From Adineta steineri (lineage: Eukaryota > Rotifera > Eurotatoria > Adinetida > Adinetidae), in NCBI GenBank assembly GCA_905250115.1, contig CAJNOI010000087.1:282174-346173 (forward strand): a stretch of DNA of 64,000 nt, written 5' to 3'. The position numbers and the translations under genes were made by a program. Shown one piece after another: positions 1 to 12,967 of this stretch (the stretch's first letter is position 1; each line of letters starts with the position of its first letter). The notes beneath the pieces were generated by a model. The model saw nothing but the letters and a program-made list of their open reading frames with translations. It was not told the origin of the DNA and did not search any database.

Positions 1-331
1 TATCTGTTCTAGGCGGTGGTTGTTGATAGTTTCTCTCTTGATGAATGACATTTGATTTAGTTGATTGATTATTAAGTGGAGGTCGCTGTGATAGATGATT
101 TGCTGAATTATAAGTTTTTGCTGGTGATGAATGTGGTACTTGTTCACCGAATAAACGTGCACGTTCAGCTACACTTACTCCACCACCTGGTATAACTATA
201 TTAAAACACAAAATTAAATAATAAAATTCAATGTTATTAATATTAATACCTGCTCGTTTCTTTCCAGTTGCTGCATCTGTACCTGAATCATAGACAACAT
301 GTCCAAAGTTTGGTTTTTTAATTGACGCCAT
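1..331 (-). CDS. Unrecognised protein, 5' end only
   Basis: Partial gene running off the left edge. The ATG is at 331-329; exon 1 is 331..250 and exon 2 starts at 195 and is open to base 1. The intron 249..196 has GT-AG ends and joins in phase. The N-terminus begins MASIKKPNFGHVVYDSG, continues through VIPGGGVSVAERARLFGEQ and becomes a low-complexity stretch rich in Ser, Pro, Asn and Gln. There is no signal peptide or membrane segment. I do not recognise the family; the short conserved-looking head followed by a disordered proline-rich tail would suit a scaffold or cytoskeletal adaptor, but that is only an impression. Confidence 0.6.
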   Translation of the reverse strand, partial: MASIKKPNFGHVVYDSGTDAATGKKRAGININNIEFYYLILCFNIVIPGGGVSVAERARLFGEQVPHSSPAKTYNSANHLSQRPPLNNQSTKSNVIHQERNYQQPPPRTD

Positions 332-3300
332 TCTTTACGCTATCATGAATAAGTTAATAGTTCGAACGGCAAATGGCCTGTTGACGTTGTGATGTGGTAT
401 GCACGCTTAAATGAAGAATAATGTACAGAGCAGGAGAACAAAGAGCGATCAAGCATGACTTTATATAACCTTCAATTGAAAATAACACGCGCATACGTAG
501 TTCCTACGTGCATTATATATTGTAGAACGAATAAGTTTTTTTTCTTGAGTATCATACTCGATGTACAAGTACGGAAATAGGATGATATTTTATCGAATTT
601 CCTGTTCGAGGAAGTATGAGTAATAAAACTTCATAATCATTTTTGATTTTACGATATTTCTTTGAAATAAATTTTTATCCGGATTAGAATATGAAATGTG
701 ATTAATTCATTGGATTTATTATTATTAGTTATCGAATATGCTTTAACCAGCTGTTTAATTACTTATTTATAAATTGAATCTATTATGTATTTGACATTCA
801 CATCATAAACTAAGCATGACAACGAAATTCAATGTCTTTTATTCGTATCAAAAGAGAAATCTTGAAGAAAAGTATATCATTCAATCCTTTTTATCTGAAT
901 CACAAAAAAATGCATATACCAAGATAATAACTTAAATTTCGTAATATTGTTAAGATTTAAAGATTATTGTAATAAACACTCTAAAAATCAGATTGTATAA
1001 ATATGACTCATTCAACATACGAATTTATGTCGAAGCTAGATCACAATATGCACCGAAACCTACAATAATTGCAAAACGTTTTAAAATTTACAGACATTTA
1101 TTGATATAAATGAGTAAATCATGGAAGTAGAAAGTGTATCGGAAATGTCATGATACTACATATAAATTAATAGAAATAACTTGTTTTTTTGTTTACAATA
1201 TTTGTTTCTTTCAAAATATTTTTTTTCTATGCATGTTTTTTATCAATAACATTGTACAAATGACTAAAATCTTAATTTAAGATACCACTGACGTTTTTTT
1301 TTCTCTAGTATTGGTGATGCGTATCTGTAATTATATTTAACTATATACAGACGTAACGAAATGACAAAAGAGCAATCGTGCATTAAACATATTGAATATA
1401 GGTCCAATAACCTCGATCGATAATGTACACAAAAGTGGAATCATTTGTGAAACATTACCATTGTTTTTCAAGGTCATTTTTATTTCGAAGAATATACTAT
1501 ATGGGTCATTAACGTTTCTCATAGTATTAGTTTCATATTATGATGAAATTATTTTCTTTCGTCATTGAATATTTTCACAATAACAAACTGAGAGCTAATT
1601 TCAGAGATAGATGAATATCTTGAAATAAGACTGATTATTCAGCGACGGGCATTTATCGTCTTCAAAATGAAGAAAGAAATCTATTTATTCTCTTATATAA
1701 TTAAGATAATATTTTAGAATATGCCTTAAAAGTAACTGAAATATGATGATTGCTAATATTTTTATTAATAAGCCAAAACTTTTTGGCCCAGAAAAGTACT
1801 GATAATGTGGAAGAAAACAGAAAAAATGAGATGAGATTCTTTTAATCAAACATGCATTAAACTCAGATCTTAAGTCCGAGTTATGTGTATTTTTAGTTGA
1901 TTTAACGACGAGAAGTCATTTATGTATATAATTTCGATATTTCATCTGGATTTATATCGAGATCTTTATGAATCTAAGCAGCAGCAAGTCTATTTAGCCT
2001 GTTTTGTTTCATTGTAGACCGACAATAACTTTTAATTCACGATAACTGATTAAGACGTCTCTCAGCAGAAGCTGCTGATTAGGCTTGTTCTATGTTTTTG
2101 TTTCTCTTCTCTCTTTACGTGGTCAGCGTTTCTCAGATAAAATCGAATTCATGTTCACCTAAACTTACAATTAAAATATAAGAAGTGATTCTTTTCATTT
2201 CTTAATTCTTCACAAGAAAGAAGAAGCAAAGAGTGTATGTGTGTTTCAAACGGAAAAAAAAATATGATTATAATTTAATTCAAAACTATAATGGACAAAT
2301 CTTCAAATAAACTTAAATTTATATACATACGATCTTTGAATGTTTTTTTTCACATCTAACTCAAATTTTCGATCGATTCTGCAAATCGATTAACGTTAGT
2401 TCAAAAAAATGAAAATTATCAAATCAAAAGAAAACTTCCCTTAAGCCATACCAATTAGTATTCTTCCATTCACGTGCTATTCCGCCCCTCAATCAATATA
2501 AATGTACCTTTTCACACCTTACTTAACTCATACAGAGATGAATATTGATCGATAAAGTAATAACAATTGCATCACTCAAATCTGTTTAATATTAATTGAC
2601 TATATACATGCATGCATGTATGATCTAAAGAAAATAGATAGAAAATTATGATATATATTTGTTCAAACAAGACCACCTATGGTGAATTATTAGTTATCAA
2701 TGTAATATTTCTATTTAAAAGAAGATAAATCTGTCAAAAACATTCTTTTCTTTCTCTACTGTATTCATTCAATATAATCGTTGATCAAAAGTAATAGTCA
2801 CTACCACAGCATGTTATCACGAACGACATAATTAGCCTTCTATATTGTCTTTGCTGTCATAAACAATTTCGATGGTAACCTGTCATGATCAATCAAATAA
2901 TTCTAAATCTTTTTTAAGAACAGATCATTTCTGCACTAACACATATATTGTCAATAATAAAACAGATTTATTTCTGTCTAGTTTTTCTTTTTCATAGATC
3001 ATTCATGCATTGTAAAGATCAAAACAAAATAATGATAATCAGCTTTTCTAAAAGGATGTTGTACTCTTGCTGACGAATAGAGACACAACGAAGAAGAAAA
3101 ATTCAATCAAACGTTAAAGATAGAGAATCCTTGATTTTCTTTTTTTTCTTCTTCAGATTCTATCTAATTATAGAATTGCCTGCCGACTAATGGAAAAGGA
3201 GGAGATTTATGTTGAGTTATAATTAGTATACATTGGTGAAAATGAACAACACATTAACGGAAATCATAGCTGAAAGTTTGTAATAAGAATATCATCATCT

Positions 3301-4099
3301 TCAATTGGACGCGTGCAATAGAGCAGATGTCTTCATGTTGAAAATATGTTTCTTTTCTTTCTTTCTTTCTACTTGAGTGTAGAGATTAGCATCTCTCGAT
3401 TGAAGAGATCAGGTGAAAAACAGTATCAAAATGAGAAGATAATTGTCCTTTCTTTTCCTCTCTTCACTTAATAATCATCATGCCGCAAGGCTTTTAACTG
3501 TGCAATATGTATACATGAAGAACAGTATGATGATCATAAACACAGCTTCGTTTTTCGTTTTGAAGGTGATGAAATTATAATTTCATCGATATCGCTTTAC
3601 TTCTTTATCGAAAACACTTTACTTAATTTTTCAAAAATAATTTTAACTGTTATACAATGCATTTTTTGATATTATTAAAAAATATTTGAACGTATGATCT
3701 ATGGCAATTAATATTTTTTTTGTTTCTTTAAATCCGCCTAGGCAAGGGCATTTTTATAGGTTGAAAATAAGTTACTAAAATAATGAAGTTTAACTTGATA
3801 ACCATATTAAATCAGCAAACAGAATAAGATAATTAGAGCTTTTTCTTTCATAAACTATTAAATATGTTTGTCAGCCTTTCTTTCTTTCTCGCTCCCTTCC
3901 TCCCCCTCTCTCTCTCTTTCTAGTTTTCTTTTACAATATGAATAATAATAATAATAAAATATAAAACAGAAATCTTTTTTTTTTCTTTTCATTTCTTGCA
4001 TATAAATACACACAATCAAAGAGGAGAAAAAAAGAAACATCGAAAGAACTTTTCACAACTATTTTTTTTGTCCAAATGTGAGTCTTTTTTTGCTTTCAT
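332..4099. other. Intergenic, AT-rich, no gene seen
   Basis: About 3.8 kb with only short chance ORFs. It should hold the promoter of the left-edge gene and the 3' region of the Dlx gene. Homopolymer runs and GA/CT-rich tracts occur near 3355-3370 and 3880-3920. The spacing is unusually generous for this gene-dense window, so cis-regulatory DNA for the homeobox gene is possible, but I see no specific motif. Confidence 0.6.
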
Positions 4100-4916
4100 C
4101 TAACTAGTCGTATATGGTGGTTGTGGTGGTAATGACCAAAAACTATTTGGATTATTTGTATAATCTATTCCATGTCCATATGGGGATGATGATGATGCAG
4201 CATCAATAATAAATGAATTTGAATTTGTTGATGATGATGATGTCGATGATGATGTTGGTTGTTGTTCTTGTTTTACTAAAAACATAGAATCACTAGATTT
4301 ATTGTTTATTGATCGTGATATATGATGATGTGGTGATAGGTTCGGGTTAGAGGGTTGGGAAGACGACGATGAATGATGACTAACATTTTTAACAACTTTT
4401 TTTTGTTTACTTCGTTTATTCTGAAACCAAATTTTCACCTAAAACGAAACAAAAAAAAAGTAATTCTTTTTTTCAAATAATTATTTTATCTACTTGTGTT
4501 TGTGTAAGTCCAAGTGAAGCAGCTAATTCTGCACGTTCTGGTAAAGCAAGATATTGTGTACGTTGAAAACGTTTATTAAGTACTTGTAATTGCATACTCG
4601 AATAAATTGTTCTAGGTTTACGAATTTTTTTTCCTTTCAATGTTAATTTTGGTGGATTATCATAATGACATTTATCATCAAGATTCGAATCAATACCTAA
4701 TGATGAATATGGTATATTATATGGATAGGAATATGGTGATGGATAGAATTGTTCTTGTGATGTTGGATATGTATTATGTATAAAATTTGAGTATTGTTGT
4801 TGTTGATTGGTTGAATTCGATAGATCTATTGATGAGGGTTGTGATGGTGGCGGTTGATTAGTAAAATCAAGAAATGCATTTGATGGAAGTGTTTGGATTG
4901 GTTCATTATGCATCAT
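4100..4916 (-). CDS. Dlx: Distal-less (Dlx) family homeobox transcription factor
   Basis: Two exons: 4916..4494 and 4438..4100, joined in phase 0 with the intron falling inside the homeodomain just before the recognition helix. The product is 253 aa. The homeodomain lies at about residues 98-157. Its RKPRTIYSS arm, the [18 protein letters not shown] helix 1-2 region and [10 protein letters not shown] in helix 3 (Trp145, Gln147, Asn148, homeodomain positions 48, 50 and 51) are diagnostic of the Distal-less class. The N-terminal 97 residues are rich in Ser, Gln, Pro and Tyr; the C-terminal tail is Ser/His/Asn-rich and ends YTTS. Dlx proteins are nuclear DNA-binding factors that pattern appendages, nervous system and sense organs in bilaterians. 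A further upstream non-coding exon cannot be excluded. Confidence 0.95.
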
Positions 4917-6138
4917 TTCTTTCTTTTTTTTCGTTTGGAATAATTTCGATAGTTATAATTTGTACGATGAAATAATAATAGAGATGAATAAGAAATTAAT
5001 GAAGTTAGACGAGCGTAAGCGTAATTTCCCTTCGATAATTATGGTTAGCGATGCATTGATGAATACAATACAAAGAAAGAAAACGATCAATTGGGGAGTA
5101 AATTGTCTTTTTTTTGTAAAAGATTAGCCTGATGATGATGGTAATAATGATCTGCTCTTGTGGGTTCTTTTTTCTTTACAACAAGTTGACGATAGCCTAT
5201 GTGTGTTCGTTTCAACGATAATAATTACGGGTAATTTGAATGAAAAAAGAGAGAGAGAGAAAAAAAGGAATGTAAGAGAAAAGCGAGAGAGAGAAATTAT
5301 TTTTTCTCTTTTCATCCAATAGGAGAATGAATTTAAGATATATTTTCATTGGTTAATATTTCAATAGAATAAAAACTAAATTCAAATGAGTTTAAGATTA
5401 AAAACCGGTACATATATTGTATATGAAGAGTAAATCTAACGAGAAATTTATATTTCGATTAGTTTTAGAAACCATTTTTTTTGAGATCTTCAACAATATT
5501 ATTGAAGTTTTTTTTATCAATTTCTTCTTGATAAAAAATGTAAATCATATTTGACAAGAATTATTCATATTTTATTATGTAAAAATAGAAATATATATTT
5601 CGATTTTATTTATCGATTTTCTTTTGATTATATTCTTATATAACTTGACATAAATACAAAGTTCCAAGACATTCAGTTATCATTCATATGCAACCAAAAG
5701 AGAAAAAAAAGGATTTCTTTTCCGTTTTATCTTCCGGTATAAATGTGCACACTATAATTATAACGAAAGCACAACGGATGTCATGTTTGAGTTTGTCCAT
5801 CAATGTAAAGCATTATGTTTAAATTATAGTCTGTATTGAAGAGAAGTTTCTTTTGTACTCTTTTTTATGCCTATAACCTTATTGATATTTGAAAAAAAAC
5901 AATAAGATTTTTTTCTTTGGAATAAAGAGTTATTATATCCTTTACCTGACGTTTACTACTTGAAATTCTATGGAAAAGTATTTCAAGGGAGAAGTCAGGA
6001 TTAAATTTTAAAATTTTATATTTTAATATTTTATAACAAATATTTTCATGTGTTTGTTTTCGTTATTTTTTTTCATTACAAAAAAAACAAGTAACAATTA
6101 CGGGCATTCATAGCCAAACAGAAAAAAGAACAGCTAGA
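4917..6138. other. Intergenic between NOP58 3' end and Dlx 5' end
   Basis: 1.2 kb, likely containing the Dlx promoter and 5' UTR. A GA-rich tract at 5246-5300 gives a spurious 63-codon ORF on the minus strand. I see no conserved coding signal. Confidence 0.6.
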
Positions 6139-8668
6139 TTAGACTACGAATGATTTATTCATGTTGTCACTTCTAAATCGTTTGTTAGCACCACCTCGGC
6201 CACCAAAATCGGATTGGCGTTTATGAGGTAATGTTGAAGATTGATCTTGATTGAATTGTCCTCTTTCACTATTTTGAAGAAAAAAAGAATAAACTAAAGT
6301 AAATAATAATATCACTTACGAATTTTTCTGGTATTTATCAAATTTTGCTTGCATTTTACCTGTACCAGATATACGTTTTGTCTGAAAATAAAATAAAGTT
6401 TTCTAGAGATAGTTTATTATTATTATTATTCTTACCGCATTCTGTTCAAGTAATGAGAATTTCTTTTCTAAATCAGCACGTTGTTCTATGCCCATTGTTG
6501 CATCGGTATCTTCGCCAAGTGCATCAACTCGTACTGCTAATGATGATTTTGCTGCTAACATTCGACTAACTTTACCTTTAAGTTTAGCCGATGTTTGACC
6601 AACTAATGATGCATGATAGATTAAACCATATTTCGGTGTATCATGTTTTGTTTTCATAGCACGAAATAAAGCTTTTTCAGCACCTAAAATTTGTATGGTT
6701 GATGATGGATGTTTAGCAAGATTAACTAATGATCCAGCATGTGCAATAAGTCGAGCACCAACAAGTTCACCAACAAGAACAGTTAAATTAGGTGCAACGG
6801 CCATCATACGATTTTTAAGATATTCAAATAATTGTGCACGATAATCCGATATTTCAATAACCTATTTAAATTAAATAAAAATTGTTTTTGATAAAACCAA
6901 TAATCTCAGTTTGGGACCGATCAACATGATATGAAATCAGACTGGGGCGGTGATTAAAATCATCATAGATTATCAGTACTTTAAGTTAGATTCGAACATG
7001 AGATATTCATATTCATCGCATTGGTATCAATTCAATCAAACGTACTTGTGTACAAAGATGACGAATATTTGTAATATCTTCTTCAGATATTTCTGTTCCC
7101 ATTGATATTTCGGCTGCTTCTTTGACCTGTGTTTCAACATCAGTTGGTAAGATATCGCTTAAATCAAGTTCAGCTGCAGCTGTTCGGTAACCTATTAATT
7201 AGAAAAAAATATAAGTAAAATTGTTTTGTAGGATAAAAAAATAACGAACCAATTCTTAATACGATTTTACAAAAAGCAACATTATCTTGAACAATTTTAG
7301 CTAATTCGGGAAAATGCCAACCATACCATTCTTTACATCTCATGATGTAATTATTTATTTCCTTGTCGAGATCATCCAATAAAGCTATAGATAATAGAAA
7401 AAATAAATGAATAATATTTTCAAATGAAAATATACATACCAATAGCTTGAACAATCATTGTATCGACTTTATCAGGTGAAAATTTTAATTTGTAACGTGA
7501 TAAGCTAGAAGAAAAAGATTTTATTTCTAAGAGCGACTGAAATCAATTTTGGCCACTTCAGATTTAAGTATAAGAGGGCGCGGAACTATTTTTTTTACAC
7601 TTGTATAACTTTCTTCGGTTGAAAAAGCAAATAACCCTTCTACGCTGTTTGGGGGTCCAACAGAACCCACAACGCTGTTTTTTGTTTTTAGTTACGTTAA
7701 TACGTATTATTTTCTGATCGATCTCTTCTCTAATCGTTATTCTTCTAACAATGCACGAAGGCCATATGAAATTTCTCCTATGCCTCTTGCAGGGGAAAAA
7801 TTAAGGGGTGGGTCCACGCGGACCACGTGACATCTTTGGTGTTATATATGTGATTTTGTTTCTTGTTCAATCTTGAGGGTGTGGGTGTGAGTAACTATTC
7901 TATACCCCACACCCATCCTCAAGATTACTCCAGGGTAATTGTATGTGGATCCAGTTGGACCCACATGACGTTTTTCGTGCGAAAAAATGAGGACAGCGTC
8001 GAAGGGATAATACTCGTTAGATACTTAAGTGAAATCATACAAAAAAGTTAATCCATAATATTTTACCTATGTGCTAAACCAATACGCATAGCAGCCAATT
8101 CCTTTTCATCAATTTGTAAAAGACTGTCCGCTTGTGAACGAATAACACGCATAAGATCTTGAACTGAGCTGTTAGCAGTACATTCAAAACTAAATTTTTC
8201 CTAGAAAAAATACATTAAAATAAAATTATTGAATAAATATTTTTTTAAAACAAACTTTAATAGCTTTGCCAAGTGCGGAATCAGCAACAAGTAATTTTTC
8301 CTGAATATCAGAGTTCACAAGACGTTTAAGTAATTTTTTTAATGGTTTAGAGATTTTCCCTTCAACTGTTGCGGTTACAGCTGCAAGTGCTTGTGTTGTA
8401 TCATCAAATTTTTCAAAACTAACTAATTTCAAACTAAAATAAACGCAAATATAGAATAAGAAAAGTTCTTAAAGAATTCAATCATACACTTTAGCAGCTT
8501 TTTCTGGTGATTCAAAATCAGCATATAAATTGCTTGTTTCTTGCAATTTTTTTTCATCGAGTAACTAAACGAAAAAACCTTGATGAAAATACCCAAAAAG
8601 ATTATTGAAAAATGAAAACGAACTTTAAACACAGCATAACCAGCTGATGTTTCGAATAAAACAAGCAT
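6139..8668 (-). CDS. NOP58: Nucleolar protein NOP58 (box C/D snoRNP core)
   Basis: Ten exons: 8668..8624, 8564..8488, 8433..8256, 8200..8067, 7504..7440, 7384..7250, 7191..7046, 6861..6436, 6381..6320 and 6268..6139. All nine junctions keep frame, giving 465 aa. The start [15 protein letters not shown] matches the NOP58 N-terminus. The middle carries [21 protein letters not shown], and the Nop domain includes [20 protein letters not shown] and [13 protein letters not shown]58 pairs with NOP56 and fibrillarin to guide 2'-O-methylation of rRNA in the nucleolus. The protein is shorter than human NOP58 (about 529 aa) because the long lysine-rich KKE/D tail is absent; instead there is a short Arg/Gly-containing end ([15 protein letters not shown]). 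Intron 4 (8066..7505, 562 nt) is far longer than the rest and holds palindromes. Confidence 0.96.
7651..7965. repeat. Cluster of three small palindromes in NOP58 intron 4
   Basis: Three imperfect palindromes with a TGTGGGTCCA...TGGACCCACA theme lie at 7651-7670, about 7808-7825 and 7944-7965. The last is near-perfect over 22 nt. The second and third also look like direct repeats of each other through the following CACGTGACAT / CACATGACGT bases, and they bracket the telomere-like hairpin at 7871-7924. Confidence 0.6.
7871..7924. repeat. Telomere-motif hairpin, copy 1
   Basis: Inverted repeat with left arm TCTTGAGGGTGTGGGTGTGA and right arm CCCCACACCCATCCTCAAGA around a loop of about 14 nt, inside NOP58 intron 4. 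The arms contain GGGTGTGGG, which matches TGTGGG repeats, the motif I recall as the bdelloid telomere unit. Confidence 0.65.
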
Positions 8669-10999
8669 ATTGAAATTGAATACTGAATAAAAGTCAGATG
8701 ATCGTTGAACTTTTTTTTAACTTTATGTTGCTTATTCCAAAAGAATATTAAATGGTATGATATGGATTTACCAATCTTGATACAGTGTTATGTGCCCCCA
8801 TGATATTTTAAAAGATGGCGCTTTGGATTATGAAAGAGAATTCGAAATATTTTGTATGTATTCTAATTCATATAATAGAGGAAACCTTCATCAATATTAC
8901 TTTAGGAGAATATTGAAAAATATTTTTTATTACTAATAACATAATATGAACCAACCAATAATATATAACAAGTGTTTCATTAATGATGTGATCAGTTGAT
9001 GAGGATCTGAACCATCCCCCGACGATTTTCGTGGCGCCACATATGTATTCGACATTTAAAGTTTGAGTTATGTAGAATCTGAGTATACTATTAAATAGAA
9101 CTCATCGATTTATACTTGTAACAGCTTCCTGAACGAATATGATGCTAATTCTACCTTCGTCATTTTTTGTCTGTTCTGTTTCAGTTTAGGATCCTTCCAT
9201 GGTCATAGATTTCTCAACATTCAAAAACTGAGTCTTTTCAGTTTGAAGATTTACAAATTTGTTACGTTTAACTTCAGTATGAGAAATAGTAAGGGAGTCA
9301 TATCTAGTCTATTATGAGTAAAAGAAGAAAGTCATATATTTTATGCAGAATAAGACTATCAATGATTCCATTTCTTTTTTGAAATGGTAAAAATGATAAG
9401 TAACTCCAATTTTTTTTTGATTTCTATCTTCCTGTTATCTGATCTATATTGTATTTTAAAATGTTGCTAAGGATTGTGCTGCATCAACTACAATTTTGTA
9501 ATTATTTAGATAACATGCAAGACAATATTTAATTGTAACAAGAACTAAACTTAGCATTATTGATCGAAAAGAGAATAAAACAGCAAACATTCATGATATT
9601 AGTCAAAAATTTTGCTACAGCTGATTGAATCTTTTACATAACATGAAAGAAATATTGTTTTCATGTATGTATATGCTTGCTCTATACCTTCAACTGCATT
9701 TTTAAGATAAACTAACCTTCTATACAAAAATTTAATAATTGCATCTCATGTTATGTGATTTTCATCAGAATTCAGTAACATTCAATTTTCACTGCTGTTT
9801 ATATAGCTTGCAGTGTAGTATATAAAAATGACTATAACATTAATTATTCTAAAACCATTGATTATGTGCATGTTGTAAAAAAGAGAAATGTTCAATTACA
9901 TCTCATATTTGATCCAGAACGAATAAACATACAACATAAATTTGTAGTGAACGTTGTTAAGGCCTTTTTCTCTTGAGGGTGGGTCGATATATGATTACAA
10001 CAGCACCCACACCCTTATTTAACAGTCTCGATTTAGTTTTACAATAAATCTAAAATATTTTTTCAAATAAAATTCAAAGAATATTAAAGAAAAACATTCC
10101 AACATGAAACAAATCTCTGAATATGAATGTTATCGCCTTAAAAAATAAACAAATCATTGCTAATAAAAGATAAAATCTTATTTAGAAATAAAGATTTTTT
10201 AATTGTAAATATTGACGAACTGAAAAGAAAAGTATTTCCAAAAATATATTTTATTTTCTTTTAAAGTCAACAGTTAGATGAAAACAATTCTATGAAGAAA
10301 CTTATTAAGAATATATTTTATTAGATATGACCATGTCAATGATCAACATGACTTCGACAATATTCTCTTTAAATTATCAAGACAATTCAAATACATAATA
10401 TTCTGAAAGAAAAAGATTTTTTCAATTTATTTTGAATATTTGTACGATCTCAGAAAAAAATTCTTTTGTTTTAATGTCTAAAATTAAATCAAAATAAAGT
10501 GACAAAAATGAAAAAGGAATTCAACCGCGTTTAGTTGAGATGTGTTTTCTATTCATATCAACATACTGATCTGTTTCATGGTAAGTTAATATCTATACAA
10601 ATCATTTATTTTTCTATCTTTCGTTTATTTATTCAATACATATGCATTATTCTTTTTATTGCAATAGAAAAAATAATTCATAGTACCAAATAAATACAGT
10701 TCTATATTTCTCTCTTCGTTACTTTAAACAGCTTGTTGGGTGGTCATTGTTTTTTTACCCAATACCGGGAAACTCTACCTTGTTCAGACACAATAATTAT
10801 ATATCGTCAAGGTCTTTTTCTACAATACATGTTTATTGATATGTATTGTTTACCATACCAATGAATATCACTTCTTATTTGTGTCTCAATAAGGTAAGAG
10901 TTGCTATGTACGCGCGCGCATTTTAAAATAATTCTTTTGTCGCTTAAAAGGTTAATTTTTTCTTTTTCACAAAAACAAAATTCATAGCAATACAATTTG
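8669..10999. other. Intergenic between NOP58 and the ADP-ribosyltransferase copies
   Basis: 2.3 kb without a supportable gene. It holds a telomere-motif hairpin at 9971-10016. The part from about 10640 to 10999 is the 3' flank of ADP-ribosyltransferase copy 1 and is clearly homologous to 13490-13841 downstream of copy 2, including a conserved stretch around TTTTTCTACAATACATG. Confidence 0.65.
9971..10016. repeat. Telomere-motif hairpin, copy 2
   Basis: Left arm TCTTGAGGGTGGGTCG and right arm GCACCCACACCCTTA around a loop of about 15 nt. The left arm starts with the same TCTTGAGGGT as copy 1. Confidence 0.6.
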
Positions 11000-12901
11000 T
11001 TATTTGTTTTTTAGAAGTTCAAGATTATTTCTATACTTTTGAAGTTCTGGATGATTTGAAGGTAATGATTGTTCTCCAATTTGTATAGCATGTTCATAAA
11101 ATGTACAGGCTTTTGAGTAATTACTCATGTGTTCATGCACCAAACCCGTGTTGTAGTAGGTAAGGGCCAAATCAGGATGATCGGGAGGAAGTGATTGTCG
11201 TCGAATTTCAAAGGCTTTTTCATGAAATGAAAGTGCTTTTAGATATTTACCCATCCTGTCATGCACTTCACCAATGTTGTTGTAGGAAGAAGCCAAATCA
11301 GGATGGTTGGGAGGAAGAGATTGTTGTTGAACTTCAAGGGCTTTTTCATGGGATGAGAGTGCTTTTGGATAATTACCCATGTTTCTATGCACTATACCAA
11401 TGTTGTTGTAGGGAGAAGCCAAATCAGGATGATTGGGAGGAAGAGCTTTTTGATAGATAGCAAGTGATTTTTCATGGAGTGTAAGTGCTTCTTGGTATTT
11501 TCCTTGCATAGCTTTGATCGTACCAAGTTGATCATAAATCGCTGCCTTTTCTCTATCATTCCTTGTTTGATCAAGTAAAACCTGATAAATGTCTTCAGCT
11601 TTGTCAAATTCACCTATGTTACGTAATACCAAACCTAATCTGTACCATCCTTCTGCGTCTGGAAAACTCTCTTGTCGAATGTAATCTGTAAGTCTGCTCA
11701 ATTCTGGATCGTTGTCAGCAGTCAGTGTCAAATTAACTTCATATAAACGATCATTTCCACTCGTCAGTTTAATATCCTGTATACGAAAAATACTATGCAT
11801 GGAAAATAAGACTTCCTCTTCTCCTTCAAAGTCACTGATACCAGCAATGGAAGCAAATGGTGTTGTCGATTGGGCAGGATTAACCTTCATGATAAAAAGT
11901 ATACCAATTTGATCTGGATTTATTGTAGCATTTTGAGCAAAACCCAGTGAAACTTTGCGAACCGTACTAGTAGATAAAAAATTATTAAATGAAATAAGAC
12001 CACCTTTAATTTTGCTCATTTGTTCAAAATCTCCTGTAGATAAACCTTGTCCACGATAAACGGCGAAGGTGTTAGCAGCAGTTGTACCAGCATATTGTTC
12101 CTCGTGTAGTTGTTCAATCTGTCGATGTAAATCACGAATGAAGAAACCCATATGTGCTATGATATCACCATTCATCAGTCGTAGTGCACAGTTGAGCATG
12201 GGATACAGGAACATTTGACAGGTATACCAATAGATTGGTGTTTTGTTGTGGTATTCACTTTCTAATCGTTTAATATTTTTCATGTTTTCTTCATTGTCAG
12301 CAAAAGCATCTCGACAGTAATTAAGATAATCTTGGATGTGATTTTGGTTGAATTGGATGGTTAATATAATTTCTTTAATGATTTGGGTGTACATAAAAGA
12401 AGGATCTAATTGATCCAACCTTTTATTTGTTTCCACGAAACTGATAGGAATGGCATTCTTCTCACATTGATGAGCAACTTTCTTGAGTGCTTCACAGATG
12501 AATGTAATATCTGTGAAGACACCTTTTATTTTAGGCCAATCTTTGATCTATTGTTCATGATGTTTTCGGTTGTTACAAAAGATAAATATTGAATCAATTT
12601 GAGACATACTGTGCACACGAGGTACAAAATGTTGTCCAAGTGATCCAGATATAATCATACATACTTTTTTGTCGACAATGGTTTGAACGAATTCAAGGCA
12701 TTGATCACCATTTGTATATGTATTGACATCGTTAACAGCGCGTCGTAATTTTGTGATTGTATTTTGACAATCATCATTCGTTTCATCAATGTTACTGTCT
12801 AACCAGATTAGAAGAACATTTTGCATCTGTTGGATATTAATACGTCGACGGCTTTCTGCATCATCAGATTTGTTAGTTGCTGTTGATTTTCCCTTGTACA
12901 T
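11000..12901 (-). pseudogene. ADP-ribosyltransferase/TPR protein, copy 1, interrupted by a TAG
   Basis: Single-exon paralogue of the neighbour at 13842-16001. The reading frame is open from 12967 (the probable start by alignment is the ATG at 12901) to the stop at 11000, except for one TAG at 12550-12548. The intact copy has a tryptophan codon there, so this is a one-base nonsense change. Downstream of the stop the frame remains open for over 500 codons, with the R-S-E ADP-ribosyltransferase signature (VYRGQG, FLSTSTVRK, GEEEVLF) and four kinesin-light-chain-type TPRs. The internal ATG at 12436 could begin a shorter protein holding only the transferase and TPR parts. There is no other frame damage, so the lesion is recent, is read through, or is a sequencing error. 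Two 42-aa repeats are missing compared with copy 2. Confidence 0.8.
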
Positions 12902-12967
12902 TATTGACTGTGTGAATTCTTTCGATTTAAGTAACTGTGTAGAGTTTACTACTGAATTAGTGATCAA

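Noticed and set aside
5124-5315. 63-codon minus-strand ORF with hydrophobic start
   Set aside because: It is produced by a GA/CT low-complexity tract; composition is Phe/Leu/Ser only and nothing around it looks like a gene.
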